From Olivibacter jilunii (GTDB taxonomy: Bacteria > Bacteroidota > Bacteroidia > Sphingobacteriales > Sphingobacteriaceae), in NCBI RefSeq assembly GCF_900607235.1, contig NZ_LR027851.1, positions 62,001 to 126,000 of the forward strand: a stretch of 64,000 bases of DNA, read 5' to 3'. Below, piece after piece: positions 27,243-35,105 of this stretch. The notes below the pieces were generated by a model. The model was given only the letters and a program-made list of their open reading frames with translations. It did no database searches and was not told the origin of the DNA. Every line of letters begins with the position of its first letter. The first letter of the stretch is position 1. A program made the position numbers and the translations under genes.

Positions 27243-28664
27243 ATGCGTGTAATTCATTTCGCCGCGGAATGTTATCCTGTGGCCAAAGTTGGTGGTTTAG
27301 CGGACGTGCTGGGTTCTTTACCCAAATATCAGCGGAAGGCTGGAATTGAATCCTCCGTTGTGATGCCTTTCTATAACAAGACTTTTGTACAGAATAATGA
27401 GTTCGAAGTTCTACACGAAGGTAGCATCCAACAAGGCAATTCCTCTTACCATTACAGCGTTTTACGAGAACGCAGCAATCTGCTAGGCTTTGAGTTAATT
27501 TTGATTAAAATACCTGGCTTACTTGATCGGGAGGAAGTATATAGCTACCCGGATGAAAGCGAACAATTCTTGGCTTTTCAACATGCCGCTTTGGATTGGC
27601 TATGTGCAACTTACCAACGGCCCGACATTATACACTGCCATGATCATCATGCAGGTCTGATTCCATTTTATATTGAAAATGTGGATCAATTTAACTTGTT
27701 AAAGGGTGTTCCAACAGTTGCCACCGTTCACAATGGACAGTATCAGGGATGGCTAAGCTGGAATAGCGCTTCGCTCATGCCCACTTTTGATACGTGGCGA
27801 TGGGGCTTGCTCGATTGGAACGGATTAATTAACCCCTTAGCAGCCCTAATCAAATGTTGTTGGGCTTACACGACGGTTTCAGAAGGATATTTACATGAGT
27901 TATACGTAAGAGCTAATGGTTTGGAGGGCCTTTTTGAGGCTGAAAGGACGAAGTCATATGGGATTGTAAATGGGATTGATACAGAGGTTTGGGATACGGC
28001 TACCGATCCCATGCTTGAAAATAATTTTTCACCAGCTGCTGTTAAGAAGGGTAAAGAAAATAATAAGAGCATCCTGTGTGATACTTACGGTATGGACGCA
28101 AGTCTACCATTGTTTGTTTTCATCGGTCGTTTTGCTTTGGAGAAGGGAGCTGATCTATTAGCATCTGTTCTCGTATCTGTTTTAGAACGGTTTGAAGGAG
28201 AGGTTAATTTCTTCGTTTTAGGATCAGGAGATAAGGGCATCGAAGCGTCATTATTAAAAATACGCGAACAATTTTCACAACATTTGGCCTTGTTTATTGG
28301 TTATAATGAAGAACTGGCTCACCAAGTATATGCCGGTGCAGATTTTTTATTGATGCCGTCTCGAGTTGAACCCTGCGGGTTAAATCAATTGTATGCTATG
28401 CGTTACGGAACGGTGCCTGTAGTACATGCAACAGGAGGGCTGAAAGATACCGTGGTAGATATCGGTCGAGAAGGGTATGGTGTCTTATTTAATGACATTA
28501 GTGTTAACGGGGTTTGCGAGGGCATTGAACGCGCTTTGCACTTTTGGCGTCAAACGGACCAAAAGCAGCAGACTGCCCTAAGGAAGAAATTAATGAAGCT
28601 CGACTTTTCCTGGGAAAAATCGGCAGCCAAGTATACAGATTTATATAAAAAACTAATTAATTAA
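27243..28664 (+). CDS. glgA: Glycogen synthase (GT5)
   Basis: 473 residues. Extends alpha-1,4-glucan from ADP-glucose. The N-terminal 'AAECYPVAKVGGLADVLGSLPKY' contains the KVGGL nucleotide-sugar loop, and the C-terminal 'LLMPSRVEPCGLNQLYAMRYGTVPVVHATGGLKDTV' is the GT-B donor site with the conserved Glu. The length fits the family. It is followed 1 bp later by glgC, so the three genes are translated from one message. Confidence 0.95.
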   Translation: MRVIHFAAECYPVAKVGGLADVLGSLPKYQRKAGIESSVVMPFYNKTFVQNNEFEVLHEGSIQQGNSSYHYSVLRERSNLLGFELILIKIPGLLDREEVYSYPDESEQFLAFQHAALDWLCATYQRPDIIHCHDHHAGLIPFYIENVDQFNLLKGVPTVATVHNGQYQGWLSWNSASLMPTFDTWRWGLLDWNGLINPLAALIKCCWAYTTVSEGYLHELYVRANGLEGLFEAERTKSYGIVNGIDTEVWDTATDPMLENNFSPAAVKKGKENNKSILCDTYGMDASLPLFVFIGRFALEKGADLLASVLVSVLERFEGEVNFFVLGSGDKGIEASLLKIREQFSQHLALFIGYNEELAHQVYAGADFLLMPSRVEPCGLNQLYAMRYGTVPVVHATGGLKDTVVDIGREGYGVLFNDISVNGVCEGIERALHFWRQTDQKQQTALRKKLMKLDFSWEKSAAKYTDLYKKLIN

Positions 28665-28665
28665 T

Positions 28666-29937
28666 ATGACTCCAAAGGTAATATCCATCGTGCTAGGAGG
28701 GGGGAGGGGTTCCCGGTTAGCACCCTTAACTGATAAACGGTCAAAGCCGGCGGTGCCAATTGCCGGTAAATATCGCTTAGTCGACATACCTATTTCCAAC
28801 TGTTTGAATTCGGGATTCAATCGAATTTTTGTATTGACCCAATACAATTCGGCATCACTAAATACGCATATTAAAAACACTTATAACTTTAGTGTTTTCA
28901 GTAAAGGATTCGTTGATATTATCGCTGCCGAACAGACGATTGAAGGAGATAAATGGTTTCAGGGAACCGCTGATGCCGTGCGGCACTCTTTACGTTACAT
29001 GGTCAATCACGATTATGATTTTATCCTTATTTTATCGGGCGATCAACTCTATCAGATAGATTTCCAAGAGATGATTGAATTTCATATTAGTAAGAAAGCA
29101 GAAATCACCATTGCCACGATCCCCGTTAACGCAAAGGACGCTACTTCTTTTGGTATATTGAAATCTGATGATGAGGGGCATATTACCTCCTTTATAGAAA
29201 AGCCTAAAACAGAATTGCTTGTTGACTGGAGTTCGGAGGTAAGTGACGAAATGAAAGATGCGGGAAGGGTTTATCTCGCTTCGATGGGAATTTACGTTTT
29301 TAGTAAAGGGGTACTAAACGACCTGCTAACACAAAATCAGGGATTGGATTTCGGTAAAGAACTGATACCTGATGCAATTACCGATCAAAAGAAAGTGATA
29401 AGCTATCAATATGATGGCTATTGGACTGATATTGGTAACATTGATTCTTTCTTTGAAGCTAATATTGGTTTAACAGATGAAATACCTGCCTTTAACCTCT
29501 TTGATAAACAGAGTATTTTTACAAGACCTCGTATGCTACCTCCATCTAAAATGGCTGCGACTACGCTCTATAACGCTATTGTGGCGGATGGTTGTATTAT
29601 TGCTGCGAAGGAAATCGAACGCTCGGTTATCGGCGTCCGTTCTAGGATAGGGAAGGGTACGGTTATCAAGAATACCTATATGATGGGGAGTGATTTTTAT
29701 CAAAACCTTGAAGAGCTTGAAGATGCAAAGAGAACTAACAAGCCCATTGTTGGGGTTGGAGAAGATTGCTATATTGACACGGCAATTTTAGATAAGAGCT
29801 GTTCAATCGGTAACAATGTACAGATTAAAGGTGGCCCACATCTGCCGGATGGAGACTTTGAAACCTATACGGTGAAGGACGGCATTATCGTTATTAAGAA
29901 ACGAGCCGTGATTGCCGATAATACGATTATCGGTTAA
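28666..29937 (+). CDS. glgC: Glucose-1-phosphate adenylyltransferase (ADP-glucose pyrophosphorylase)
   Basis: 423 residues. Makes ADP-glucose for GlgA. The N-terminal nucleotidyltransferase domain shows 'VLGGGRGSRLAPLTDKRSKPAVPIAGKYRLVDIPISNC', 'WFQGTADAVRHSL' and 'LSGDQLYQIDF'. The C-terminal part is a left-handed beta-helix ('SVIGVRSRIGKGTVIKNTYMMGSDFY'). It is the last gene of the glycogen block and is followed by a strong terminator. Confidence 0.95.
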   Translation: MTPKVISIVLGGGRGSRLAPLTDKRSKPAVPIAGKYRLVDIPISNCLNSGFNRIFVLTQYNSASLNTHIKNTYNFSVFSKGFVDIIAAEQTIEGDKWFQGTADAVRHSLRYMVNHDYDFILILSGDQLYQIDFQEMIEFHISKKAEITIATIPVNAKDATSFGILKSDDEGHITSFIEKPKTELLVDWSSEVSDEMKDAGRVYLASMGIYVFSKGVLNDLLTQNQGLDFGKELIPDAITDQKKVISYQYDGYWTDIGNIDSFFEANIGLTDEIPAFNLFDKQSIFTRPRMLPPSKMAATTLYNAIVADGCIIAAKEIERSVIGVRSRIGKGTVIKNTYMMGSDFYQNLEELEDAKRTNKPIVGVGEDCYIDTAILDKSCSIGNNVQIKGGPHLPDGDFETYTVKDGIIVIKKRAVIADNTIIG

Positions 29938-29952
29938 TTGTCGGCCAACTCG

Positions 29953-29981
29953 CAGTTAGCTAACGATCGTATCAGCTAACT
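29953..29981. repeat. Inverted repeat after glgC
   Basis: CAGTTAGCT (29953-29961) and AGCTAACTG (29973-29981), a perfect 9-bp stem with an 11-nt spacer. It lacks a T-run and sits just upstream of the true terminator; it may protect the 3' end of the message. Confidence 0.6.
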
Positions 29982-29995
29982 GGCACATCAAATTC

Positions 29996-30045
29996 AGTAC
30001 AAAATATTCGTTAGCATTAACGACTATTTTGTACTTTTGTTTTTT
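29996..30045 (+). terminator. Strong terminator after glgC
   Basis: AGTACAAAATA (29996-30006) pairs with TATTTTGTACT (30025-30035), an inner CGTTA-GCAT-TAACG stem sits inside after a two-base mismatch, and TTTGTTTTTT follows. The stem totals 16 pairs. Confidence 0.88.
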
Positions 30046-30203
30046 AATGAAAGTTCCTCAGATTGTACTTCATTCTTCAATGAGTTTTATAACCCCATCG
30101 GTTATATTAAAACAATTTTTCCCTTTTTGCACGATGTTGTCAAGCTTTTCACTGAAAGCCACTGACACTTTATATTTATTTGTCAAAAAACGTATTGTTT
30201 TAC

Positions 30204-31475
30204 ATGGATAAAATACTGATAAAGTCTGCCACGTTAGCCTTTCCCGGACATGAAAAAAATGGTCAAACGCTAGATGTTCTCATCAATCGGGGTATAGTCG
30301 AGGCCATTGAAAATAAGAATATCATAAACGACGAAGATGCAACGGTTATTGACGCTAATGGACAATACTTGGCTCCGGGATTTTTCGATTTAAACGTAAA
30401 TTTAGGCGAGCCGGGATTGGAGACAAAGGAGACGATTGAAAGCGGTTGTGCCGCTGCTGCGGCAGGTGGTTTTACCGGATTAGCGATGCAACCTAACACA
30501 GAGCCTGCCCTACATAGTAAAGGAGAGATATCCATGGTTGTAAATTTAGCGAGAAATCAACTGGTATCTCTTTACCCGATTGGAGCTATAAGTAAAGGGA
30601 GAACGGGTAATGATCTGGCAGAGCTTTATGATATGAAGTTAGCGGGAGCTGTTGCTTTTTCCAATGGCAATAAAAGTATTCAACAGGCAGAACTAATGAG
30701 TAGAGCACTCCTCTACTGCAAGGGATTCGGTGCACTGATCATGTCTTTTGCGGAAGATGCTTCGATTGCAAATCACTCAAAAATGAATGAGGGTGTTATG
30801 AGTACCTATTTGGGAATGAAGGGAAATCCCGGGCTTGCTGAAGAATTGATGATATCGAGAGATTTATCGCTCGCTAATTACCACAACACTGTTATTCATT
30901 TTAGCACAATTAGTACAAAAGGGAGTGTATCCCTGATAAGGGAAGCCAAGCAGAAGGGAATACAGGTCACTTGTGACGTCGCCGCTCATCATCTGGTTTT
31001 AACGGATGATCGTGTCGCCGGTTTCGATAGTAATTATAAGGTGAGCCCCCCGTTGAGAACAGCAGAAGATATACAGGCATTGAAAGAAGGGCTATTAGAC
31101 GGTACGATCGATGCGATTGTTTCTCAGCATACGCCCCATGAAGTAGAATATAAGCGCGTAGAGTTTGAAATTGCAAAAAATGGTATAATCGGCCTTCAAA
31201 CTACTTTGCCTTTGCTACTCGAAGCACAATTATCAATCGATTTAATAATAGAAAAAATTTCAATAAGGCCGCGCGAGATTTTATCGCTTCCGACGCCATC
31301 TTTGACCGTTGGAGCTGCTGCGAATTTAGTTTTGTTTAATCCGAAAGAAAATTGGACCTTTGATATAAATACAAACTATTCCAAATCGATTAATAGTCCT
31401 TTTTATGGCGCTACTTTAATGGGCAAAGTAAATTTGGTGGTGAATAATAATAAAGTATATAGTACACTAAATTAA
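30204..31475 (+). CDS. Dihydroorotase-like amidohydrolase homologue lacking the metal ligands
   Basis: 423 residues from ATG 30204; a TTG at 30180 extends the frame but the family N-terminus is MDKILIKSAT. Overall it aligns with dihydroorotase ('LAPGFFDLNVNLGEPG', 'AAAAGGFTGLAMQPNTEPAL', 'VSPPLRTAEDIQALKEGLLDGTIDAIVSQHTPHE'). However, the metal and substrate residues are changed: HxH is Asn64-x-Asn66, the Arg of HLRE is Gly68, the HCED His is Phe (FAED), the His before VST is Thr (TIST), and the catalytic Asp of DHAPH is Gln (QHTPH). Catalysis as a dihydroorotase is therefore unlikely. Known inactive homologues (PyrC'/PyrX) support aspartate transcarbamoylase, but no pyr gene is nearby. It heads a five-gene run with glycosyltransferases. 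Confidence 0.8.
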   Translation: MDKILIKSATLAFPGHEKNGQTLDVLINRGIVEAIENKNIINDEDATVIDANGQYLAPGFFDLNVNLGEPGLETKETIESGCAAAAAGGFTGLAMQPNTEPALHSKGEISMVVNLARNQLVSLYPIGAISKGRTGNDLAELYDMKLAGAVAFSNGNKSIQQAELMSRALLYCKGFGALIMSFAEDASIANHSKMNEGVMSTYLGMKGNPGLAEELMISRDLSLANYHNTVIHFSTISTKGSVSLIREAKQKGIQVTCDVAAHHLVLTDDRVAGFDSNYKVSPPLRTAEDIQALKEGLLDGTIDAIVSQHTPHEVEYKRVEFEIAKNGIIGLQTTLPLLLEAQLSIDLIIEKISIRPREILSLPTPSLTVGAAANLVLFNPKENWTFDINTNYSKSINSPFYGATLMGKVNLVVNNNKVYSTLN

Positions 31476-31476
31476 T

Positions 31477-32148
31477 ATGATGGACGCACGTATTGAGAAA
31501 GCATTAACTGCTGCACTTTCTGCTTTTGATAAGATAAACGGAACAAACGAGGTTTTTCGAACGAATTTATTCGCAGCTTTTAATAGCGATGAGAGCTATA
31601 TGCAAAAGGTGGATTTGTTAGACGAATGTTTTGATGCTTATCCTTCTTATGAAGATTTAAGGGAAATTGCGTTCGACCTCTTGCTGATGAACTTTTTTGC
31701 AGCAGATGTCGAAAAATTGGAAGAGGATTATCTCGAATCGGAGGAGTGGGAAGATATTGAAGAGCAGACTATAGATCGGGGAACCGAGTTGCTCAATTTA
31801 CTGTTATACTTAAGAGAATGCATTGATGAGGAAATCGAGCCGGAGTTAAGTGATTTTCTAAAAGAATTCCTGTTGGTAGATGAAGATGAATTTCAAGATG
31901 AACATCGTATTTATGAACCGATGATTGCCAACCAAATATTAGTGGAGAGCAATTATAAAGAAATAAGTCGAGTAGCAGCTAATCTTGGCGAGGAGCAAGA
32001 GCTGGCTGGGCTGTTTTATCCGATAATGAGCTTCTTTGCTGAACAGAATCCATCGGAAAGCCAATTTACCGAATATCTAAGAGCTAGTGGCGATCCGTCA
32101 ATGGACGCAGCGGTTTATGCACTTATAGTGGCCTATAATAAAAACTAA
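31477..32148 (+). CDS. Hypothetical acidic cytoplasmic protein
   Basis: 223 residues, strongly acidic (stretches such as 'EEDYLESEEWEDIEEQ') and predicted all-helical. There is no signal peptide and no membrane segment. I recognise no family. It starts 1 bp after the dihydroorotase-like gene and ends 6 bp before the DUF4199 gene, so it is firmly part of that operon. Two ATGs in a row begin the frame; either may be used. Confidence 0.7.
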   Translation: MMDARIEKALTAALSAFDKINGTNEVFRTNLFAAFNSDESYMQKVDLLDECFDAYPSYEDLREIAFDLLLMNFFAADVEKLEEDYLESEEWEDIEEQTIDRGTELLNLLLYLRECIDEEIEPELSDFLKEFLLVDEDEFQDEHRIYEPMIANQILVESNYKEISRVAANLGEEQELAGLFYPIMSFFAEQNPSESQFTEYLRASGDPSMDAAVYALIVAYNKN

Positions 32149-32154
32149 AAGTAA

Positions 32155-32739
32155 ATGGAAAACAACAGCTTATTACGGAAAGAAGGAGCTAAGTTAGGGA
32201 TTGTAGTGGGAATACTGATGATTGTATTAACCATTATTCCCATGTACTATTATGCTTCCAGTTCCTCGTTTTGGATGGTCATTATTGGCCCGGTCATCAC
32301 CGGCTTTTTTCTTCCTTTAGTATTAGCTATTTTATTCACATTTAGATTGCGAGGAACTATCGGCGGCTATTGGAGTTTTAAGCAAGCTGTAATCGGTGTT
32401 TTTTCCATGTTGCTTGTGGCAAGCTTTATTTCCTCAGTCTCCGGATTTGTTTTTGAGAAGTATATAGAGCCTGATATGAGAGAACGCTATATGCGTAACA
32501 TAGCGAATAACTCAATTGAGTACATGGAGAAATCAGGTGCTGATGCTGAGCAGATTGACACGCAACTGGAAAAGATAGATGAGCAAATAGAAAAGGCAGG
32601 TGAAGTTAATATTGTTAATACATTGCGTGGTTTTGCGATCTCTACTATTGTTGTTTTCGTGATTGCTCTAATATTTGGTGCTTTATTTAAGAAAGAACGA
32701 CCCATATTTCAAACAATCTCTGAAGAACCTCAGGAATAA
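32155..32739 (+). CDS. DUF4199 membrane protein
   Basis: 194 residues with four hydrophobic segments (about 15-35, 40-62, 80-100 and 155-178) and a charged coiled-coil-like stretch before the last ('EKSGADAEQIDTQLEKIDEQIEKAGE'). The pattern, including the N-terminal Lys/Glu-Gly region and the helix before the last TM, matches the DUF4199 family of Bacteroidota, often encoded next to GT2 glycosyltransferases. Function unknown; a role with the two following GTs is an inference from the neighbourhood. Confidence 0.75.
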   Translation: MENNSLLRKEGAKLGIVVGILMIVLTIIPMYYYASSSSFWMVIIGPVITGFFLPLVLAILFTFRLRGTIGGYWSFKQAVIGVFSMLLVASFISSVSGFVFEKYIEPDMRERYMRNIANNSIEYMEKSGADAEQIDTQLEKIDEQIEKAGEVNIVNTLRGFAISTIVVFVIALIFGALFKKERPIFQTISEEPQE

Positions 32740-32777
32740 ACCGATAAACAAATCATTTGATAATTGCTTATTAACAC

Positions 32778-33728
32778 ATGGATATATCTGTCGTCATACC
32801 TTTGTACAATGAAGTTGAATCTTTATCTGAATTGGTGGCTTGGATTAAACGGGTAAATGATGAGAACAGCTTCAGTTACGAAGTGATTATGATAGATGAC
32901 GGTAGCACAGACGGTTCATGGCGTGAAATTGAGGTGCTAAAATTAACCTATCCTGAAATTTATGCCATTAAATTTCGGCGGAATTATGGAAAATCAGCTG
33001 CATTGAATGTCGGTTTTGCAGCTGCATCGGGCGATGTTGTTATCACCATGGATGCTGACTTACAAGATAGTCCGGATGAGATACCGGTTCTTTTTCATCG
33101 AATAAAAGAGGAAAAGCTGGATTTATTGTCGGGATACAAACAAAAAAGGCATGACCCTTTAAATAAAACGCTGCCTACCAAACTTTTTAATGCGGTGACA
33201 CGCAGGGTTTCAGGTATCAATAACTTACATGATTTCAATTGCGGGCTGAAGGCTTATCGAAAGGATGTAGTTAAAAATATAGAGGTTTACGGAGAGATGC
33301 ACCGTTATATCCCCGTTATTGCAAAATGGGCAGGCTTTACAAAAATAGAAGAACAGGTTGTAAAGCATTATCCTAGGAAGTATGGCACGACCAAATTCGG
33401 TTTCAGTCGATTTATCAATGGTTTTTTAGACTTACTGTCAATATTTTTTGTTGGCAAATTTAGTAAAAGACCGATGCATTTTTTTGGAAGTCTAGGTGTA
33501 CTGAGTTTTATGGGGGGCTTTATTATGACTCTTTGGCTGATTTCGGATAAACTGATCAGCATATCGAAAGGTACCTCCTATCGAAATGTTACCGATCAAC
33601 CTTTGTTTTACATTGCTCTAGTTGCAATTATAGTAGGTACGCAGCTATTTTTAACCGGCTTTATTGCTGAGTTGGTCTCGCGCAATGCACATGACCGAAA
33701 TAATTATCAAATAGAAAAAGTGATCTAG
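32778..33728 (+). CDS. GT2 glycosyltransferase with C-terminal membrane helices (DPM1/GtrB-like)
   Basis: 316 residues. The GT-A domain (about 1-230) shows 'DISVVIPLYNEVESL', 'VIMIDDGSTDGSW', 'MDADLQDSPDEIP' with the metal-binding DxD-type residues, and the 'FNCGLKAYRKDV' acceptor-side block. Two C-terminal TM helices (about 237-260 and 273-298) place it in the polyprenyl-phosphate glycosyltransferase group (GtrB/ArnC-like). It probably loads a sugar onto undecaprenyl phosphate for envelope glycan or protein glycosylation. 19 bp separate it from the next GT2 gene. Confidence 0.9.
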   Translation: MDISVVIPLYNEVESLSELVAWIKRVNDENSFSYEVIMIDDGSTDGSWREIEVLKLTYPEIYAIKFRRNYGKSAALNVGFAAASGDVVITMDADLQDSPDEIPVLFHRIKEEKLDLLSGYKQKRHDPLNKTLPTKLFNAVTRRVSGINNLHDFNCGLKAYRKDVVKNIEVYGEMHRYIPVIAKWAGFTKIEEQVVKHYPRKYGTTKFGFSRFINGFLDLLSIFFVGKFSKRPMHFFGSLGVLSFMGGFIMTLWLISDKLISISKGTSYRNVTDQPLFYIALVAIIVGTQLFLTGFIAELVSRNAHDRNNYQIEKVI

Positions 33729-33747
33729 ATAGCTTTTATTTTCCGCT

Positions 33748-34740
33748 ATGATTTTCTTTTCAATTATTATTCCTTTATATAATCGACCGCAAGAAATAGA
33801 CGAGCTTCTGTTTACACTGGTACAGCAAGGCTATCCTGAATTTGAAGTGCTGGTGATTGAGGATGGATCTACAAATAGTGCCGGGAAGATCGTTGAAAGC
33901 TACCGGGATAAACTTAATCTTCGATATTTTTTCAAACCCAACGAAGGGCAAGGTTTCAGTCGAAACTTTGGTTTCGAACGTGCAAAGGGAGATTACTTTA
34001 TTGTATTCGACTCTGATTGTTTGATTCCGGCTAACTATCTACAGCTGGTTAACGATTATCTATCTCTTCATAAGTTGGACGCTTATGGCGGTCCCGATGC
34101 CGCACATGCGTCGTTTACACCCATTCAGAAAGCTATTAGTTATTCCATGACATCGCCCCTTACTACCGGTGGGATTAGAGGGAATAAAAAGCATATCGGG
34201 CAGTTTCATCCTCGAAGTTTCAATATGGGCGTTTCCAGAGAGGTGTGGGAGGCCGTCGGTGGATATAAGTTGACTAGATTAGGGGAGGATATAGAATATA
34301 GTATACGGATTCAAAGAGCAGGATTTAAGATCGGCCTAATCCCCGAAGCCATTGTCTATCACAAACGGAGAACTGATTTTAGTCAGTTTTATAAACAGCT
34401 TCATTTTTTTGGAAGGGCTAGAATTAATATTTACAAGCACTTTCCCTCAGAGCTGAAACTTGTTCATTTTTTTCCGGCACTTTTTACGCTATTTTTAATT
34501 TTTACCGTCGCACTGAATTTTTTACAAGGTTTTATTTTGTTTAGAATTCCATTAGTTACATGGTGTTGTAATTTTCTGCTAGGGGTCTATGTCTTATTAC
34601 TTTTTTTCCACGCTTGGTCTCAGAGCAAGTCGCTTAGGGTGGCGGGCCTTGGTGTGGTAGCTGCTATGATTCAATTAACTGCCTATGGTTTGGGATTCAT
34701 GCAGGATTTTTGGAAAAAAGTGATATTAAATAAAAAATAG
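33748..34740 (+). CDS. GT2 glycosyltransferase
   Basis: 330 residues. 'FFSIIIPLYNRPQEIDELL', 'VLVIEDGSTNSAGK', 'DYFIVFDSDCLIP' (DSD metal site) and 'GEDIEYSIRIQRAGFKI' are the GT-A landmarks. Three C-terminal hydrophobic segments (about 245-265, 270-290 and 300-318) anchor it in the membrane. It is a family-2 processive or transferase-type enzyme of unknown acceptor. It is the last gene of the five-gene run, converging on the response regulator with an 8-bp gap. Confidence 0.88.
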   Translation: MIFFSIIIPLYNRPQEIDELLFTLVQQGYPEFEVLVIEDGSTNSAGKIVESYRDKLNLRYFFKPNEGQGFSRNFGFERAKGDYFIVFDSDCLIPANYLQLVNDYLSLHKLDAYGGPDAAHASFTPIQKAISYSMTSPLTTGGIRGNKKHIGQFHPRSFNMGVSREVWEAVGGYKLTRLGEDIEYSIRIQRAGFKIGLIPEAIVYHKRRTDFSQFYKQLHFFGRARINIYKHFPSELKLVHFFPALFTLFLIFTVALNFLQGFILFRIPLVTWCCNFLLGVYVLLLFFHAWSQSKSLRVAGLGVVAAMIQLTAYGLGFMQDFWKKVILNKK

Positions 34741-34748
34741 TAAGTAAT

Positions 34749-35105
34749 TTATCCAAGCGCAACGATTTTATTGTTTAAATCCTCGATATTAAAAGGTTTT
34801 GCTATATAATCGTCAGCACCAACTTCGGATGCTATACGTTCGCTTTCTCTGCCAGCGGAAAACATAATGATCGGTAAGTGAGCAGTTTCTTTATTGTTCT
34901 TTAAAATTCTCACAATTTCGTCCCCCATTAATAAGGGCATCCAGATATCGATTAACAGCAAGTCGGGCTTTTCCGATGAAATTCTTGGAAGCAAACGTGA
35001 GCTATTGGACTCCAGTAATACCTGATATCCATAGCTTTCCAATAATAAGCCCGTAATGTCTAATATGCCTTCATCATCATCACATATCATAATTTTCTTT
35101 ATCAT
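34749..35105 (-). CDS. Single-domain response regulator (partner of the LOV kinase)
   Basis: 118 residues, a receiver domain only. The acid pocket 'MICDDDEG', the phosphorylated Asp in LLIDIWMPLLMG (about residue 52) and Lys in AKPFN (about 104) are present. It has no output domain. Its first 26 bp overlap the end of the LOV histidine kinase gene, which suggests a translationally coupled pair. A CheY-like protein downstream of a light sensor would need another target, e.g. a phosphorelay. Confidence 0.92.
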   Translation of the reverse strand: MIKKIMICDDDEGILDITGLLLESYGYQVLLESNSSRLLPRISSEKPDLLLIDIWMPLLMGDEIVRILKNNKETAHLPIIMFSAGRESERIASEVGADDYIAKPFNIEDLNNKIVALG

